Source of the DNA: Clostridia bacterium | GTDB taxonomy: Bacteria; Bacillota; Clostridia; Oscillospirales; CAG-272 | NCBI GenBank assembly: GCA_017407835.1 | Contig: JAFQVV010000037.1 | Coordinates: 38,835 to 102,834 of the forward strand | DNA length: 64,000 nucleotides | Direction: 5' to 3' | Part shown: in pieces, positions 8,919-18,079 of the stretch | Numbering within the stretch: position 1 is the stretch's first letter | Layout: each line of letters begins with the position of its first letter | Translations under genes and position numbers: made by a program | Notes under the pieces: model-generated | The model's input: the letters and a program-made list of their open reading frames with translations, nothing else | Told to the model about the DNA's origin: nothing | Databases searched by the model: none

Positions 8919-9386
8919 TTAAGTCCAATCAGTTTCTCTGTTGGGAAGCATGCATACATCCCGTTTGTTTGTGGAAAGCACAACCGATGTGCGTGTCAGC
9001 GATACGCCGCTGATGGACTTTATGTAGTTGAGAATACTCTCCAGTGTTTTTCCGTTTCCGGTTACAACCTTGACAATGAAATCAAAGTCTCCCGCGATGT
9101 AATAGCATTCGGTGATGGAAGCATTTTCATGAATGCTTTTGACAAATTCTTCATAATACTTGGGATGCTCCAGCCTGATGCTGATAAAGGCAGTCAGATC
9201 TCTTCCCAATGCACGTTGGCTGATCAGTGTGGTGTATTGTTCGATAATCCCTGAGCTTTCAAGTTTTTTTATCCGTTCAATAACGGCTGATGTGGACAGG
9301 TTGATTTTTGCTCCGATATTGGTTGCGTTTTCGCGCGCGTTTTCCTTGAGACAACACAAAATTTGATAATCGATTTCATCCAGCAT
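8919..9386 (-). CDS. Lrp/AsnC family transcriptional regulator
   Basis: 155 residues: an N-terminal winged helix-turn-helix (LDEIDYQILCCLKENAR through AVIERIKKLESSGII) and a C-terminal RAM ligand-binding domain (ITECYYIAGDFDFIVKV). Such regulators respond to amino acids and usually control adjacent transport or metabolism genes. Here the next gene is an amino-acid symporter on the same strand. The ATG at 9386 has a perfect GGAGGTGAT site; longer in-frame versions would include the promoter. Confidence 0.93.
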   Translation of the reverse strand: MLDEIDYQILCCLKENARENATNIGAKINLSTSAVIERIKKLESSGIIEQYTTLISQRALGRDLTAFISIRLEHPKYYEEFVKSIHENASITECYYIAGDFDFIVKVVTGNGKTLESILNYIKSISGVSLTRTSVVLSTNKRDVCMLPNRETDWT

Positions 9387-9407
9387 ACGATCACCTCCAT
9401 GCGTATC

Positions 9408-9436
9408 ATTATACAACTTCACCGCATAAAAGTAAA
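9408..9436 (-). promoter_or_regulatory. Promoter of AsnC-symporter operon
   Basis: TTTACT, 17 bp, TATAAT on the minus strand. The remainder of 9437-9644 shows no gene. Confidence 0.7.
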
Positions 9437-9644
9437 TACCCCCGAAAATCTCCCCCAATAATTTTTCCCAAACGACATAAATAGGGAAAATTTTCATTTT
9501 TTGTCCTTTGTGAAGGTCGATAGACAGAAAATTTTATGTTTGCGGATCAGACCACAGCATTCCGCATTTTTCCGATTTGAGCCAAAACCGCCGATGCGCG
9601 GATGCGCTGTGCGGGCAGAGTCTCTGCCAATGTGTGCGATATGC

Positions 9645-9686
9645 AAAAACAACAAGGGTACCGCGCCGGTTGGCGCGACACCCTTG
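9645..9686 (-). terminator. Terminator of trkAH operon
   Basis: CAAGGGT and CGCGCC arms pair with GGCGCG and ACCCTTG around a GGTT loop. On the minus strand TTGTTTTTG follows. Confidence 0.8.
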
Positions 9687-9694
9687 GGGCGTGA

Positions 9695-11137
9695 TTATTT
9701 TTTGATCCAGCTGCGTGGAGAGAGGGCGAGAATGAGCGGAAAAATCTCCAGTCTGCCCAAGAGCATCGCCATGGACAGCACCAGCTTGGAGAAGCCCGAA
9801 TAGGCGGCAAAGCTGCCCGTGGGACCAACCATGGCAAAGCCGGGGCCGACATTATTGAAGCAGGTTACCGCCGCTGAGAAATTGGTCTCAAATCCGAACG
9901 GTTCGGGTGAGATGAGCAGGAACACGGCGAATATGCAGATCATGTAAATGACAAAATACGTGCTGACACTGCCGAGGGTTGATGTATCTACCGATTTTCC
10001 TTCAAAGCGGACGGTGCTGACTGAGCGGGGATGCAGCATTCGGCGAAATTCTCGCCCCACCATTTTGACCAGCATGATGGCGCGGGACATTTTGAGACCG
10101 CCTGCCGTCGATCCCGCACAGCCGCCGATGAACAGCAGCAGAAACAGAATCCCTTTGGATAACCCGGGCCAGAGGTTAAAGTCTGCGGTGGAATACCCGG
10201 TAGTGGAGATAATGGAGGCAACCTGAAATGCCGAGTGGCGCAGTGCCTCTCCCGCACTGCCGAATTGGGGCAGGATGTTGAACAGAATGACGACGGTCGA
10301 GACAGCCACAATGCCGATATAGCACCACAGCTCGCCCGAGCGGAGGGCCGAGCGGGCACGGCGGACGAGAATGAGGTAATAGAGATTGAAGTTAACGCCG
10401 AAGATCAGCATGAAAACAGTGATTACCCATTGCAGGTAGGGACTGTAGCCCGCAATGCTGTCAGCTTTGATACCGAATCCGCCCGTACCCGCTGTGGCGA
10501 AAGCGTGCACAATGCTTTCAAACAGAGACATTCCGCCAAAGAGCAGAAAGGCGATCTGGACAAGCGTCATTGCGATATAGATGATGTAGAGAATTTTTGC
10601 CGTATCTTTGACACGGGGAACCAGTTTGCCCACAACAGGCCCGGGCATCTCTGCCCGTACGATATGGATCGAACGGTCGGCGAGGTTGGGGATAATCGCC
10701 ATGATAAAGATCAGCACACCCATGCCGCCGATCCAGTGGGTGAAGCTGCGCCAGAACAGAATACCGTGGCTGAGGGATTCCACATCGGTCAGAATGGAGG
10801 CACCCGTTGTGGTCAGACCGCTGACCGATTCAAAGAAGGCATCAATAAAGGATGGAATCTCTCCCGAAAGGAAGAAGGGCAGTGCACCGAGCAGTGCGGT
10901 CAGGAGCCATCCCAGCGCAACAATGGCAAAGCCCTCGCGCGCGTAAATGACATCGCTGCTCGGACGGGAGAGCCGTGTCAGTGCACCGGAAAGTGCCAAT
11001 GCAATAGCGATGGTGATCAGAAAACTCCAGCCGCAGGATTCGAGATAAATCAGCGATACCAGTGCGGGCAGAAGAAGCAAAACGGCAGCTGCAAGAGAAA
11101 TGCGGCCGACGGTATAAAAAACCATGCGTCGATTCAT
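9695..11137 (-). CDS. trkH: TrkH-family potassium uptake channel subunit
   Basis: A 480-residue integral membrane protein with repeated membrane-pore-membrane units. Selectivity-filter-like segments are visible as SGLTTTGASIL, GTGGFGI, TGYSTADF and NNVGPGFAMVG, the four P-loops of TrkH/KtrB. It imports K+ together with the cytosolic TrkA gating ring. AAAGGA precedes the ATG. It lies 30 bp downstream of trkA in the same operon. Confidence 0.93.
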   Translation of the reverse strand: MNRRMVFYTVGRISLAAAVLLLLPALVSLIYLESCGWSFLITIAIALALSGALTRLSRPSSDVIYAREGFAIVALGWLLTALLGALPFFLSGEIPSFIDAFFESVSGLTTTGASILTDVESLSHGILFWRSFTHWIGGMGVLIFIMAIIPNLADRSIHIVRAEMPGPVVGKLVPRVKDTAKILYIIYIAMTLVQIAFLLFGGMSLFESIVHAFATAGTGGFGIKADSIAGYSPYLQWVITVFMLIFGVNFNLYYLILVRRARSALRSGELWCYIGIVAVSTVVILFNILPQFGSAGEALRHSAFQVASIISTTGYSTADFNLWPGLSKGILFLLLFIGGCAGSTAGGLKMSRAIMLVKMVGREFRRMLHPRSVSTVRFEGKSVDTSTLGSVSTYFVIYMICIFAVFLLISPEPFGFETNFSAAVTCFNNVGPGFAMVGPTGSFAAYSGFSKLVLSMAMLLGRLEIFPLILALSPRSWIKK

Positions 11138-11167
11138 AGGAAAATCCTTTCTGCGAGCCGGTGTGAA

Positions 11168-12541
11168 TTAGCGGCGAATAATATCCGAGAGTTCATTGAG
11201 ACGATGGTCTGCCGAGAGCACAATGACGCGGTCACCGGGCTGGATAGTGTCGGCACCTGTCGGAATAATGGTGCGCCGTCCGCGAATGATGCCTGCAATG
11301 AGGACACCGGGCAGAAGTCCGTGAGTTTGCTGCAGTTCGACGATGGGAATATTGGCATAGGGGAAATTTGGCATGACGCGGAATTCCAGCATCTCAGCCC
11401 GATCATCCATGATGCGGTAGAGCGACTCGACGCTGCTGCCTTCGGTATTCTGCAGAGCACGGGCGTAGCGGGTAAGAATACCGGCAATGGTTTTTTTCGG
11501 AGAAACAATGCAGTCAAGACCAAGCTTGTCGGCAAGCGAGGCAAGCTCGTTGCGATTTACTTTGGCAATTACCTTGGGGACCTCCTGGGAGGCGGCAAAG
11601 ATGGAGATCAAAATGTTTTCCTCGTCTGATCCTGTCAGTGAGACAAAGGCATCGACCGAGCGGAGCCCCTCTTCAAGCAGCGCTTCCTGTCCTGTGCCGT
11701 CAGCATGGATGAGCACTGCCCCTGGCAGATTTGCCGAGAGCTCAGCGCAGCGGTCGCGGTCGCGTTCGATGATTTTGACCGAGTTGCCTCCCGTCAGCAG
11801 CAGGCGGGAGAGATAGTATGCGGTGCGCGAGCCGCCGAGTACCATCACATTGCGTGCCTGCTTCTGCAGAATGCCAAGCTGGCGCAGCAGCTTTTGGATT
11901 TCGTTGGGTGCGGCGGTCAGTGCGATGCGGTCACCTGCGCGCAGAACGAAGGTGCCGGAGGGGATGATCAATTCATTTTCGCGCTGAACGGCACAAATCA
12001 GAAATTTGGCGGCATAACGGCGGCGCAGCTCACTCAGAGCCATGCCGTCAAGGGGGGAGTCGGATTTGAGCCAAAGCTCAATCAGCTCAAAGCTGCCTCC
12101 CGCGAAGGTTTCGATATGCGCCGCACTGGGCAGCTTAAGAATATTGTACAGTTCATGTGCTGTCTGAAGCTCAGGATTGATTGCCATCGACAGCTCAAGC
12201 TGCTGGCAGAGATAGCCCAGACTTCTGTCGTTGTATTCGGGATTGCGGATGCGGGCGATGGTATGCTTTGCCCCCATGCGGCGGGCAAGGAAACAGGAGA
12301 GCATGTTTGTCTCGTCCGAACCTGTGACAGCGACAAAAAGATCACAGCGCTCAACCCCCGCTTCGGAGAGGGTATCGTTGTCGGAGCCGTTGCCGCAGAC
12401 GCACATGGCATCGTAAATATTGTTGATTTCCTCTACTGCAGAAGCCGAACGGTCAACGGCGACAACATCGTGCCCTTCTTTGACCAGATTTTCGACAATG
12501 GTGGTGCCGATTTTTCCGCAGCCGACAATGATAATTTTCAT
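11168..12541 (-). CDS. trkA: TrkA potassium uptake regulatory protein
   Basis: 457 residues with a duplicated RCK arrangement: Rossmann domain 1 (IIVGCGKIGTTIVENL), TrkA-C 1, Rossmann domain 2 (VMVLGGSRTAYYLSRLL) and TrkA-C 2. It binds NAD(H)/nucleotides and gates TrkH on the inner membrane face. GGAGGA lies 8 nt before the ATG. It is the first gene of a trkA-trkH operon with its own promoter. Confidence 0.95.
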   Translation of the reverse strand: MKIIIVGCGKIGTTIVENLVKEGHDVVAVDRSASAVEEINNIYDAMCVCGNGSDNDTLSEAGVERCDLFVAVTGSDETNMLSCFLARRMGAKHTIARIRNPEYNDRSLGYLCQQLELSMAINPELQTAHELYNILKLPSAAHIETFAGGSFELIELWLKSDSPLDGMALSELRRRYAAKFLICAVQRENELIIPSGTFVLRAGDRIALTAAPNEIQKLLRQLGILQKQARNVMVLGGSRTAYYLSRLLLTGGNSVKIIERDRDRCAELSANLPGAVLIHADGTGQEALLEEGLRSVDAFVSLTGSDEENILISIFAASQEVPKVIAKVNRNELASLADKLGLDCIVSPKKTIAGILTRYARALQNTEGSSVESLYRIMDDRAEMLEFRVMPNFPYANIPIVELQQTHGLLPGVLIAGIIRGRRTIIPTGADTIQPGDRVIVLSADHRLNELSDIIRR

Positions 12542-12574
12542 CCGCAGGATCCTCCGATTTTATCGTATGGGGTT

Positions 12575-12603
12575 ATTATACCATAAATCTTTCCAAAACG
12601 CAA
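12575..12603 (-). promoter_or_regulatory. Promoter of trkAH operon
   Basis: TTGCGT, 17 bp, TATAAT on the minus strand, 33 bp upstream of the trkA start. Confidence 0.75.
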
Positions 12604-12777
12604 GGGTGCAGTAAGATTGGTCGCTTGTGCGAAACGGTGAGTGTGCCGTACTGGGGGGACACCGTCCGGATTGCCGAGGTGCATCTACGGGCATGATATT
12701 ACTGGCCGAAACCGAATAATTTATGCGGACACATAAACAGGGCTGATTGCAGGAGATAAGAAGTCTGTATTTTTCGA

Positions 12778-12806
12778 TTGACAAACGGGCATTTTTTTGA
12801 TATACT
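12778..12806 (+). promoter_or_regulatory. Promoter of CDF transporter leader
   Basis: TTGACA, 17 bp, TATACT. It fires into a leader of about 190 nt. The stretch 12604-12777 before it shows no gene. Confidence 0.8.
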
Positions 12807-12812
12807 AAGACT

Positions 12813-13003
12813 CGGAACAAGAACCCGCGTCGGTTCTTTGTGCACGATCAAGTGCATATGCTCAGGATAGCATGCTTGCCTATGCAGCGCTCTCCGCAAA
12901 ATAACTGAACAGATTCGAGTATTGCTCGGGATCGGGTCACGCAAGTGACAGTGGGTAATCATACACACGGGACAGGAAAACATGTTGCTGTCCCGTGTTT
13001 TTT
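12813..13003 (+). promoter_or_regulatory. Structured leader with terminator before CDF gene (riboswitch candidate)
   Basis: The transcript start is expected near 12813. Successive hairpins are visible: AAGAACC/GGTTCTT, GCAC/GTGC, ATGCT/AGCAT, CGAG/CTCG and GTCAC/GTGAC with a GCAA loop. The leader ends in a strong terminator, ACACGGGACAG (12965-12975) with CTGTCCCGTGT (12988-12998) plus a T-run, before the coding start. An early CCCGCGT could pair with the terminator's left arm as an antiterminator. The layout fits a transcriptional metal-sensing switch, but I cannot match it to the Mn, Mg or NiCo classes. Confidence 0.55.
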
Positions 13004-13049
13004 CTTTGCACGATATCACCATACAGGGAAAGAAAGGAAGAATGAAAAG

Positions 13050-14216
13050 TTGGGTATGACGAATTTTTTGCTTCGACGGTGCAGAAAACAGGGCAAGGAT
13101 GTGCGTGATCCTGCCGTGCGCGCAGAACTGGCACGAATTGCGAGCGGCGTGGGGATTGTCTGCAATCTGCTGCCTGCCATCGGAAAGCTGATTGTCGGCC
13201 TTTCCACCGGTTCGGTTGCCATCTCTGCCGATGCGGTCAACCATTTTTCGGATGCGGCATCGTCGGTTGTGACGATGTTTGGTTTTCGACTTGCACGCCG
13301 GCCCGCAGATCGGGATCACCCCTTCGGTCACGCCCGCTATGAGTATCTGTCCGGCCTGATGATTGCGGTGCTGATTCTGTTTGTGGGCGTAGAGACACTG
13401 AAATCCTCTGTGGAGCGAATTTTTCACCCGCAGCTTCCCCACTTTTCTGCAATTTCAATGGCTGTGCTGATTGTCTCGGTGCTCATTAAGCTGTGGATGA
13501 TGGTGTTTTTTCGCACACTGGGCAGAGAAATCGACTCTGCTGTCTTGCTTGCCGTTTCGGCAGACAGCCGAAACGATGTCATGACAACATCGGCAGTGTT
13601 GGTTGGCTGTCTGCTGGGCCGTGCTTTTTCGCTGTCTCTTGACGGCTATCTTGGTCTTGCCGTGGCGCTTTTCATCCTTCGCTCGGGCATTGGACTGGTC
13701 AGGGAGGCACTGTCCCCTCTCCTTGGACGGCAGGTTGATTCGGATACTATTGAGGCGATTCACAGTATAGTCCTTGCACACGAGAAGGTACTGGGGAGCC
13801 ATGATTTGATGGTGCACGACTACGGTGCGGGATCGCGGTATGCATCGATCCATGTGGAGTTTGATGCCGATGAGGATGCACTTGTCTGCCATGATATTAT
13901 TGATGACATTGAGTGGAGTGTATTGGAGAAATTGCATGTTAATCTGGTGATCCATTACGATCCGGTGGTGCACAACGATGCCGAGCGGGATGCAATGTAT
14001 CGTCAGGTGGAGACTATCGTCTGCGATATGGATGAGCAGTTTTCCCTGCACGACTTTCGGTTGGTTCGCGGGGCGAAACAGCCGAAGCTGGTCTTTGATG
14101 TGTCGGTTCCCTATTCCATGCTGCCCGAATGCAGATCCATCAAGGAAAAGATTGATGAAGCTATTGCCGCATTGCCGGGCGACTATATCACGGTCATTCG
14201 GTTTGACGGCAAATAA
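13050..14216 (+). CDS. Cation diffusion facilitator (CDF) metal transporter
   Basis: 388 residues. The CDF membrane domain carries the metal-site motifs HFSDAASS and DHPFGHARYEYL, and later DSRNDVMTT. A cytoplasmic ferredoxin-like domain follows, with a further 80-residue extension. It exports a divalent metal (Mn, Zn, Fe, Co or Ni) in exchange for protons. The start is uncertain: AAAGGAAG at 13033-13040 fits a TTG at 13050, while the next ATG at 13056 is too far. A five-codon ORF (MKSWV) at 13042 overlaps that ATG and might couple translation. Confidence 0.88.
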   Translation: MGMTNFLLRRCRKQGKDVRDPAVRAELARIASGVGIVCNLLPAIGKLIVGLSTGSVAISADAVNHFSDAASSVVTMFGFRLARRPADRDHPFGHARYEYLSGLMIAVLILFVGVETLKSSVERIFHPQLPHFSAISMAVLIVSVLIKLWMMVFFRTLGREIDSAVLLAVSADSRNDVMTTSAVLVGCLLGRAFSLSLDGYLGLAVALFILRSGIGLVREALSPLLGRQVDSDTIEAIHSIVLAHEKVLGSHDLMVHDYGAGSRYASIHVEFDADEDALVCHDIIDDIEWSVLEKLHVNLVIHYDPVVHNDAERDAMYRQVETIVCDMDEQFSLHDFRLVRGAKQPKLVFDVSVPYSMLPECRSIKEKIDEAIAALPGDYITVIRFDGK

Positions 14217-14264
14217 AGGGGAGCTTTGATTTGCGCTTTTTTGTCGGCAGAAGGAGATTTTGCC

Positions 14265-14293
14265 TTGACGGTATCGGTTGGGTGTGATACAAT
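14265..14293 (+). promoter_or_regulatory. Promoter of CotH-MATE operon
   Basis: TTGACG, 17 bp, TACAAT; a leader of about 105 nt follows. Confidence 0.7.
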
Positions 14294-14403
14294 ATGAAAA
14301 TAAGCTATACATCAAGCGTGCATTGCGGCAGGTTGCTTTTCACGAGATGGCAAATTGCCGCGCAGATCTACAATCGGCGTATGGCGGGAAAGGGGGAATA
14401 TAT

Positions 14404-16488
14404 GTGAAAGCTTACCGAACCATTGGCGTTTGTTTGTTGCTGCTTTGTCTGCTTTCGGCCTGCCGGGGGGATGAGCAGACACCGCCGTCACCGCAGATGA
14501 CCACAGGCCCGGCAACAACGGGAGTGGCTTCTTCCACGACTTTTCCCGATACCACAGCGGTGTCTGATACCACCACGCCGTCCGCAGAGGATACCACAGT
14601 CCCCAACACAACGTCGGCGCCCATCACCACCGATCCGGCTCCGTCCATGGGCCTGGCGATCGGCGATGCGGCGGCGCTGGCTGCACTTTCGGCGGATATG
14701 TTCGATGAATCTCCCGAAATTTGTGTGACCGATGCCTTTGTCCCATCGGTGCAGACTGTTATTGACCGTCCCATTACCTTCCGCTACCTGCCCGATCATG
14801 CGGAACAGACGGGGGTGGGGATCCTCATCTCTACCCGTGCGGAGGGGGAGATTGTGATTGAGAGCGGTGCGGCAGAATTGCTTTCGTCGGGATTTTTGAC
14901 CATCGACGCCCCCTTCTGCGATCTGCGCTGGACGGGAGCGATGCCCGATGATACCGATGTCGAGCGGTACTGCAATGTGCGAAGCTATAACGACGGCTCG
15001 CTTGGCGCAACGCTGGGTGGAACGGGCAGTGCGACGCTTGGCGGCATTTCGCTTTTGTGCCGTGCGAAGGGAACAATCTACGCCGACTGCATCTTTTCGG
15101 TACGGGGCAATGTTGTATACTTCGGTTATCCGCTCATTGTGGGCGATGCCGATCTTCAAAATGCGACACTGTATTTTGCCACCGACGGCACCGCGCCCTC
15201 AAAGACCTATGATCTGCGCAGTGAGCAGGAGATCACCCTGACCGACGCGGCGGGGAATACCCGAACCTATCTGCTCTTGTCCGAGCGCATTGACGGCGGA
15301 CTGCCGGTGCTGCAGATTTATACCGACGGCTCTGCGGCGATTGAGAGCAAAACCGAGTATGTACACGCCACACTCTATGTGGATGGGGAAGCGTATCCAA
15401 TGAAAATCCGCGGGCGTGGAAATGCATCGTGGTCGTCTTTCCCGAAAAAATCCTATCGGATCAAGCTCGATGAGGGAGCATCGCTGTTCGGTCTGCCGCA
15501 GAACCGTGACTGGGTGCTGGTCTCCAACTATGCCGATAAATCGCTGATCCGCAACTGTGTCGCCCATGCCATTGCCCGGCGGCTGGACGGCATGGAATAT
15601 ACCTCCACCCATTTTTCCGTGAACCTCTATTTAGAGGGTGAATATCTGGGCATCTACACCTTCGCCGATAAAATTGAAGAGGGAAACGGACGGCTTGATT
15701 TTTCTCCCATAGAGGGAGATACTCCGTCGGCGTTCGGGGGAATGGATATCGGCTTTCTCTGCGAGGTCGGCTGGGATTTTGAGGGCGAAAATGTCTACAA
15801 CAGGGACTATTTCGATGCTGAGAAAGTGGTGCGGATTTACGTCAAGGAGCCGGAGAGCGACCGTGCCAATACCCCCGAGTTTTTGTATGTCAAAAACTAT
15901 ATTCTTGCCACCGAGCAGGCGATTATCAGCGGTCAGGGCTGGCAGGACTATATCGACCTCGATTCCTGGGTGGATTGGTTCATTTTGACCGAGCTGACCT
16001 TCAACACCGAGTCGGCGTTTTACCGCTCCTGCTATTTCTGGAAGCGGGAGGGCGGCCGGCTTATGCTCGGTCCCGTCTGGGATTTTGACATGGCTTTCGG
16101 CAACCATTACGGCGATCTGCGCGGGTATGACGGCTGGTGCACGACAGAGTCAACCTATCAGTATATCTCCGAAAACTGGATGAATTATCTCATTACCTAC
16201 CCCGAATTCACCGATGCACTGCGTATGCGCTGGAATGCGGTCAAAGAGGATCTGCGCACCGATGCATTGGCGGCAATCGATCGTTACGAGTGTGAGATTG
16301 CGGCATCGGTGGAGCAGAATTTCCTGCGCTGGAATATCATGCCCTATCAGATCGGCGCTGGATCGGTCAATGCCGCGGTGTATAACACCCACGAAAAACA
16401 AGTGCAGTATCTGCGCGATTTCATCACCGCACGGTGGAATTACATGGATGCCCGCATCAACGTAGCGCAACCCGAAGAGGACACTTAA
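14404..16488 (+). CDS. CotH-family kinase-like lipoprotein
   Basis: 694 residues starting at a GTG with AAAGGGGG 6 nt upstream. A lipoprotein signal ends in LLSAC (Cys20), and a Thr/Pro/Ser-rich linker precedes a domain of unclear function. The CotH kinase domain starts near residue 330: KIRGRGNASW, KKSYRIKL, DWVLVSNYADKSLIRN and GPVWDFDMAFGN. CotH kinases phosphorylate spore-coat proteins; many clostridial homologues are secreted or surface-anchored and of unknown target. An extracytoplasmic, lipid-anchored position is inferred. The MATE gene follows after 2 bp. Confidence 0.88.
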   Translation: MKAYRTIGVCLLLLCLLSACRGDEQTPPSPQMTTGPATTGVASSTTFPDTTAVSDTTTPSAEDTTVPNTTSAPITTDPAPSMGLAIGDAAALAALSADMFDESPEICVTDAFVPSVQTVIDRPITFRYLPDHAEQTGVGILISTRAEGEIVIESGAAELLSSGFLTIDAPFCDLRWTGAMPDDTDVERYCNVRSYNDGSLGATLGGTGSATLGGISLLCRAKGTIYADCIFSVRGNVVYFGYPLIVGDADLQNATLYFATDGTAPSKTYDLRSEQEITLTDAAGNTRTYLLLSERIDGGLPVLQIYTDGSAAIESKTEYVHATLYVDGEAYPMKIRGRGNASWSSFPKKSYRIKLDEGASLFGLPQNRDWVLVSNYADKSLIRNCVAHAIARRLDGMEYTSTHFSVNLYLEGEYLGIYTFADKIEEGNGRLDFSPIEGDTPSAFGGMDIGFLCEVGWDFEGENVYNRDYFDAEKVVRIYVKEPESDRANTPEFLYVKNYILATEQAIISGQGWQDYIDLDSWVDWFILTELTFNTESAFYRSCYFWKREGGRLMLGPVWDFDMAFGNHYGDLRGYDGWCTTESTYQYISENWMNYLITYPEFTDALRMRWNAVKEDLRTDALAAIDRYECEIAASVEQNFLRWNIMPYQIGAGSVNAAVYNTHEKQVQYLRDFITARWNYMDARINVAQPEEDT

Positions 16489-16490
16489 TT

Positions 16491-17888
16491 ATGTGGAAAA
16501 ATTTCAGGGAAAAATATATTGGTGATGGTGCGTTCTGGCGAATGCTGGCTGTCATTGCCATCCCATTGGTGGTTCAGCAAGGGGTAACCAATCTGGTCAG
16601 TCTGTTGGACAATATCATGGTCGGCGCGCTGGGCGAGACACCGCTGAGCGGTGTTTCGATTATCAATCAGCTGTTTTTGGTCTTTAATCTGACGCTGTTC
16701 GGTGTCCTCTCGGGGGCATCGATCTTCGGCGCGCAGTTCTACGGTGTTCTGGATTGGCGGGGGATGCGGGACACTTTCCGCTTCCGCATCGTGTTCGGTT
16801 TTGCTGTTACCGTCCTTGCTATGAGTGTGTTTTGGCTGTGGGGCGACGGACTGGCGATGCTCTTTTTGAACAATGAAAACAATTCTCCCGCCGCTGTAGC
16901 AGAGACGATGGATTATGCCATGTCCTATCTTCGCATCGCGCTCTGGGGGTTAATTCCCTTCATGCTGTCGCAGACCTATGCGGGTCTGCTGCGCGAAACG
17001 GGACAGACACTGCATCCGATGATTGCGTCGGTGATTGCGATTGTCACCAATCTGGTGCTCAACTACTGCCTGATTTACGGTGTTTTCTTCTTCCCCCGAA
17101 TGGGCGTGGCGGGCGCGGCGTTGGCAACCGTGATCGCGCGTATTCTCGAGGCGGCATATGTAATGGTGTATACCCATCTCCATGTCAAGCAGTATCCTTT
17201 TATTGCGGGGGCTTATCGAAGCCTGCACATTCCCGCTGATCTTTGTCGGAATATCTTTGTCAAGGGTGCGCCGCTCATGCTCAATGAGACTTTGTGGTCG
17301 GTGGGCATGACCATCATCAGCAGCAGTTATTCTTCGCGCGGGCTTGAGGTGGTGGCGGCAAACAATATTGCCTCAACGGCATGGAATCTCTTCTGCGTGC
17401 TGATGTTTGCCATGGGCTCGGTGGTGGCGATTATGGTCGGTCAGCAGCTTGGCGCGGGGAATATCGAGCAGGCGAAGCAGATCGACCGCAGGCTGATCTT
17501 CTTTACGCTTGTCTCCCACCTCATAATGGGCGGATTGCTTTTCCTCGCCGCACCGCTGATTCCATTGCTGTACGAGGTCGGTGAGCAGACCCACGCGCTG
17601 GCGGTGGATATGCTGCGTATTCAGGGCATTGTCCTGCCTGCTCATGCTTTTGTGCATGTGGTCTATTTCACCCTGCGCTCGGGGGGGAAGACGATGGTGA
17701 CCTTCCTCTTCGACTGTGTGTTTACGCTGGGTGTGTCGGCAATGCTTTCGATTGTGCTCTGCCGAATGACAGCGCTCCCCATCATGACCTGCTACGCGCT
17801 GGTACAGGGGACGGATCTGGTCAAAGTCCTCATCGCGATTCCCTTGCTGAAATCGGGCTGTTGGGCAAAAACAATTATACCGAAATAA
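16491..17888 (+). CDS. MATE family efflux transporter
   Basis: 465 residues with 12 predicted membrane helices in two halves. It contains VSLLDNIMVGALGETPLSGV near the N-terminus and NNIASTAWNLFCVLMFAMG in the second half, typical of NorM/DinF-like Na+ or H+ antiporters that export drugs or metabolites. The ATG lies 2 bp after the CotH stop; its Shine-Dalgarno (GAAGAGG) is inside that gene, so the two are probably translated from one mRNA. A longer in-frame start inside cotH is not preferred. Confidence 0.92.
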   Translation: MWKNFREKYIGDGAFWRMLAVIAIPLVVQQGVTNLVSLLDNIMVGALGETPLSGVSIINQLFLVFNLTLFGVLSGASIFGAQFYGVLDWRGMRDTFRFRIVFGFAVTVLAMSVFWLWGDGLAMLFLNNENNSPAAVAETMDYAMSYLRIALWGLIPFMLSQTYAGLLRETGQTLHPMIASVIAIVTNLVLNYCLIYGVFFFPRMGVAGAALATVIARILEAAYVMVYTHLHVKQYPFIAGAYRSLHIPADLCRNIFVKGAPLMLNETLWSVGMTIISSSYSSRGLEVVAANNIASTAWNLFCVLMFAMGSVVAIMVGQQLGAGNIEQAKQIDRRLIFFTLVSHLIMGGLLFLAAPLIPLLYEVGEQTHALAVDMLRIQGIVLPAHAFVHVVYFTLRSGGKTMVTFLFDCVFTLGVSAMLSIVLCRMTALPIMTCYALVQGTDLVKVLIAIPLLKSGCWAKTIIPK

Positions 17889-17891
17889 ATT

Positions 17892-17980
17892 GGGGAGGGG
17901 CTTTTTGAAAAAAGTCCCTCCCCAAACCCCTCCGCAAAAACTTTTAATGAATTTTTTGTGAAAGTTTTCGCGGAGGTGGG
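17892..17980. repeat. Interspersed palindromic repeat, copy 1
   Basis: A GGGGAGGGGCTTTTTGAAAA half-palindrome is joined to CCTCCGCAAAAACTTT and its inverted arm AAAGTTTTCGCGGAGG. The same two-part unit occurs inverted at 21314-21395, with one half at 18036-18065. It sits between operons and may also act as a terminator for the MATE gene. Confidence 0.7.
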
Positions 17981-18035
17981 TCGGGCAGTATGCTGCCTGA
18001 CCGTCGAGTTTGGCTGTGAACCGGCCAAACGTCGC

Positions 18036-18065
18036 AAAAAGGGGAGCCTTTTTCAAAAGGCTCCC
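18036..18065 (-). terminator. Terminator of pflBA operon
   Basis: An 11-bp stem, GGGAGCCTTTT with AAAAGGCTCCC and a 2-nt TC loop, followed on the minus strand by a T-run. It shares the hairpin core of the interspersed repeat. Confidence 0.75.
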
Positions 18066-18079
18066 TCAAGTTTTTTTAT

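Noticed and set aside
10235..11629. 464-codon plus-strand ORF
   Set aside because: Lies antisense to trkH and trkA, whose domains are certain; composition is the usual mirror of high third-position GC.
12813..13003. Identification of the CDF leader as an M-box, yybP-ykoY or NiCo riboswitch
   Set aside because: A short ATGCTTG-CCTATGC segment resembles part of an M-box, but the other conserved M-box and NiCo blocks are missing.
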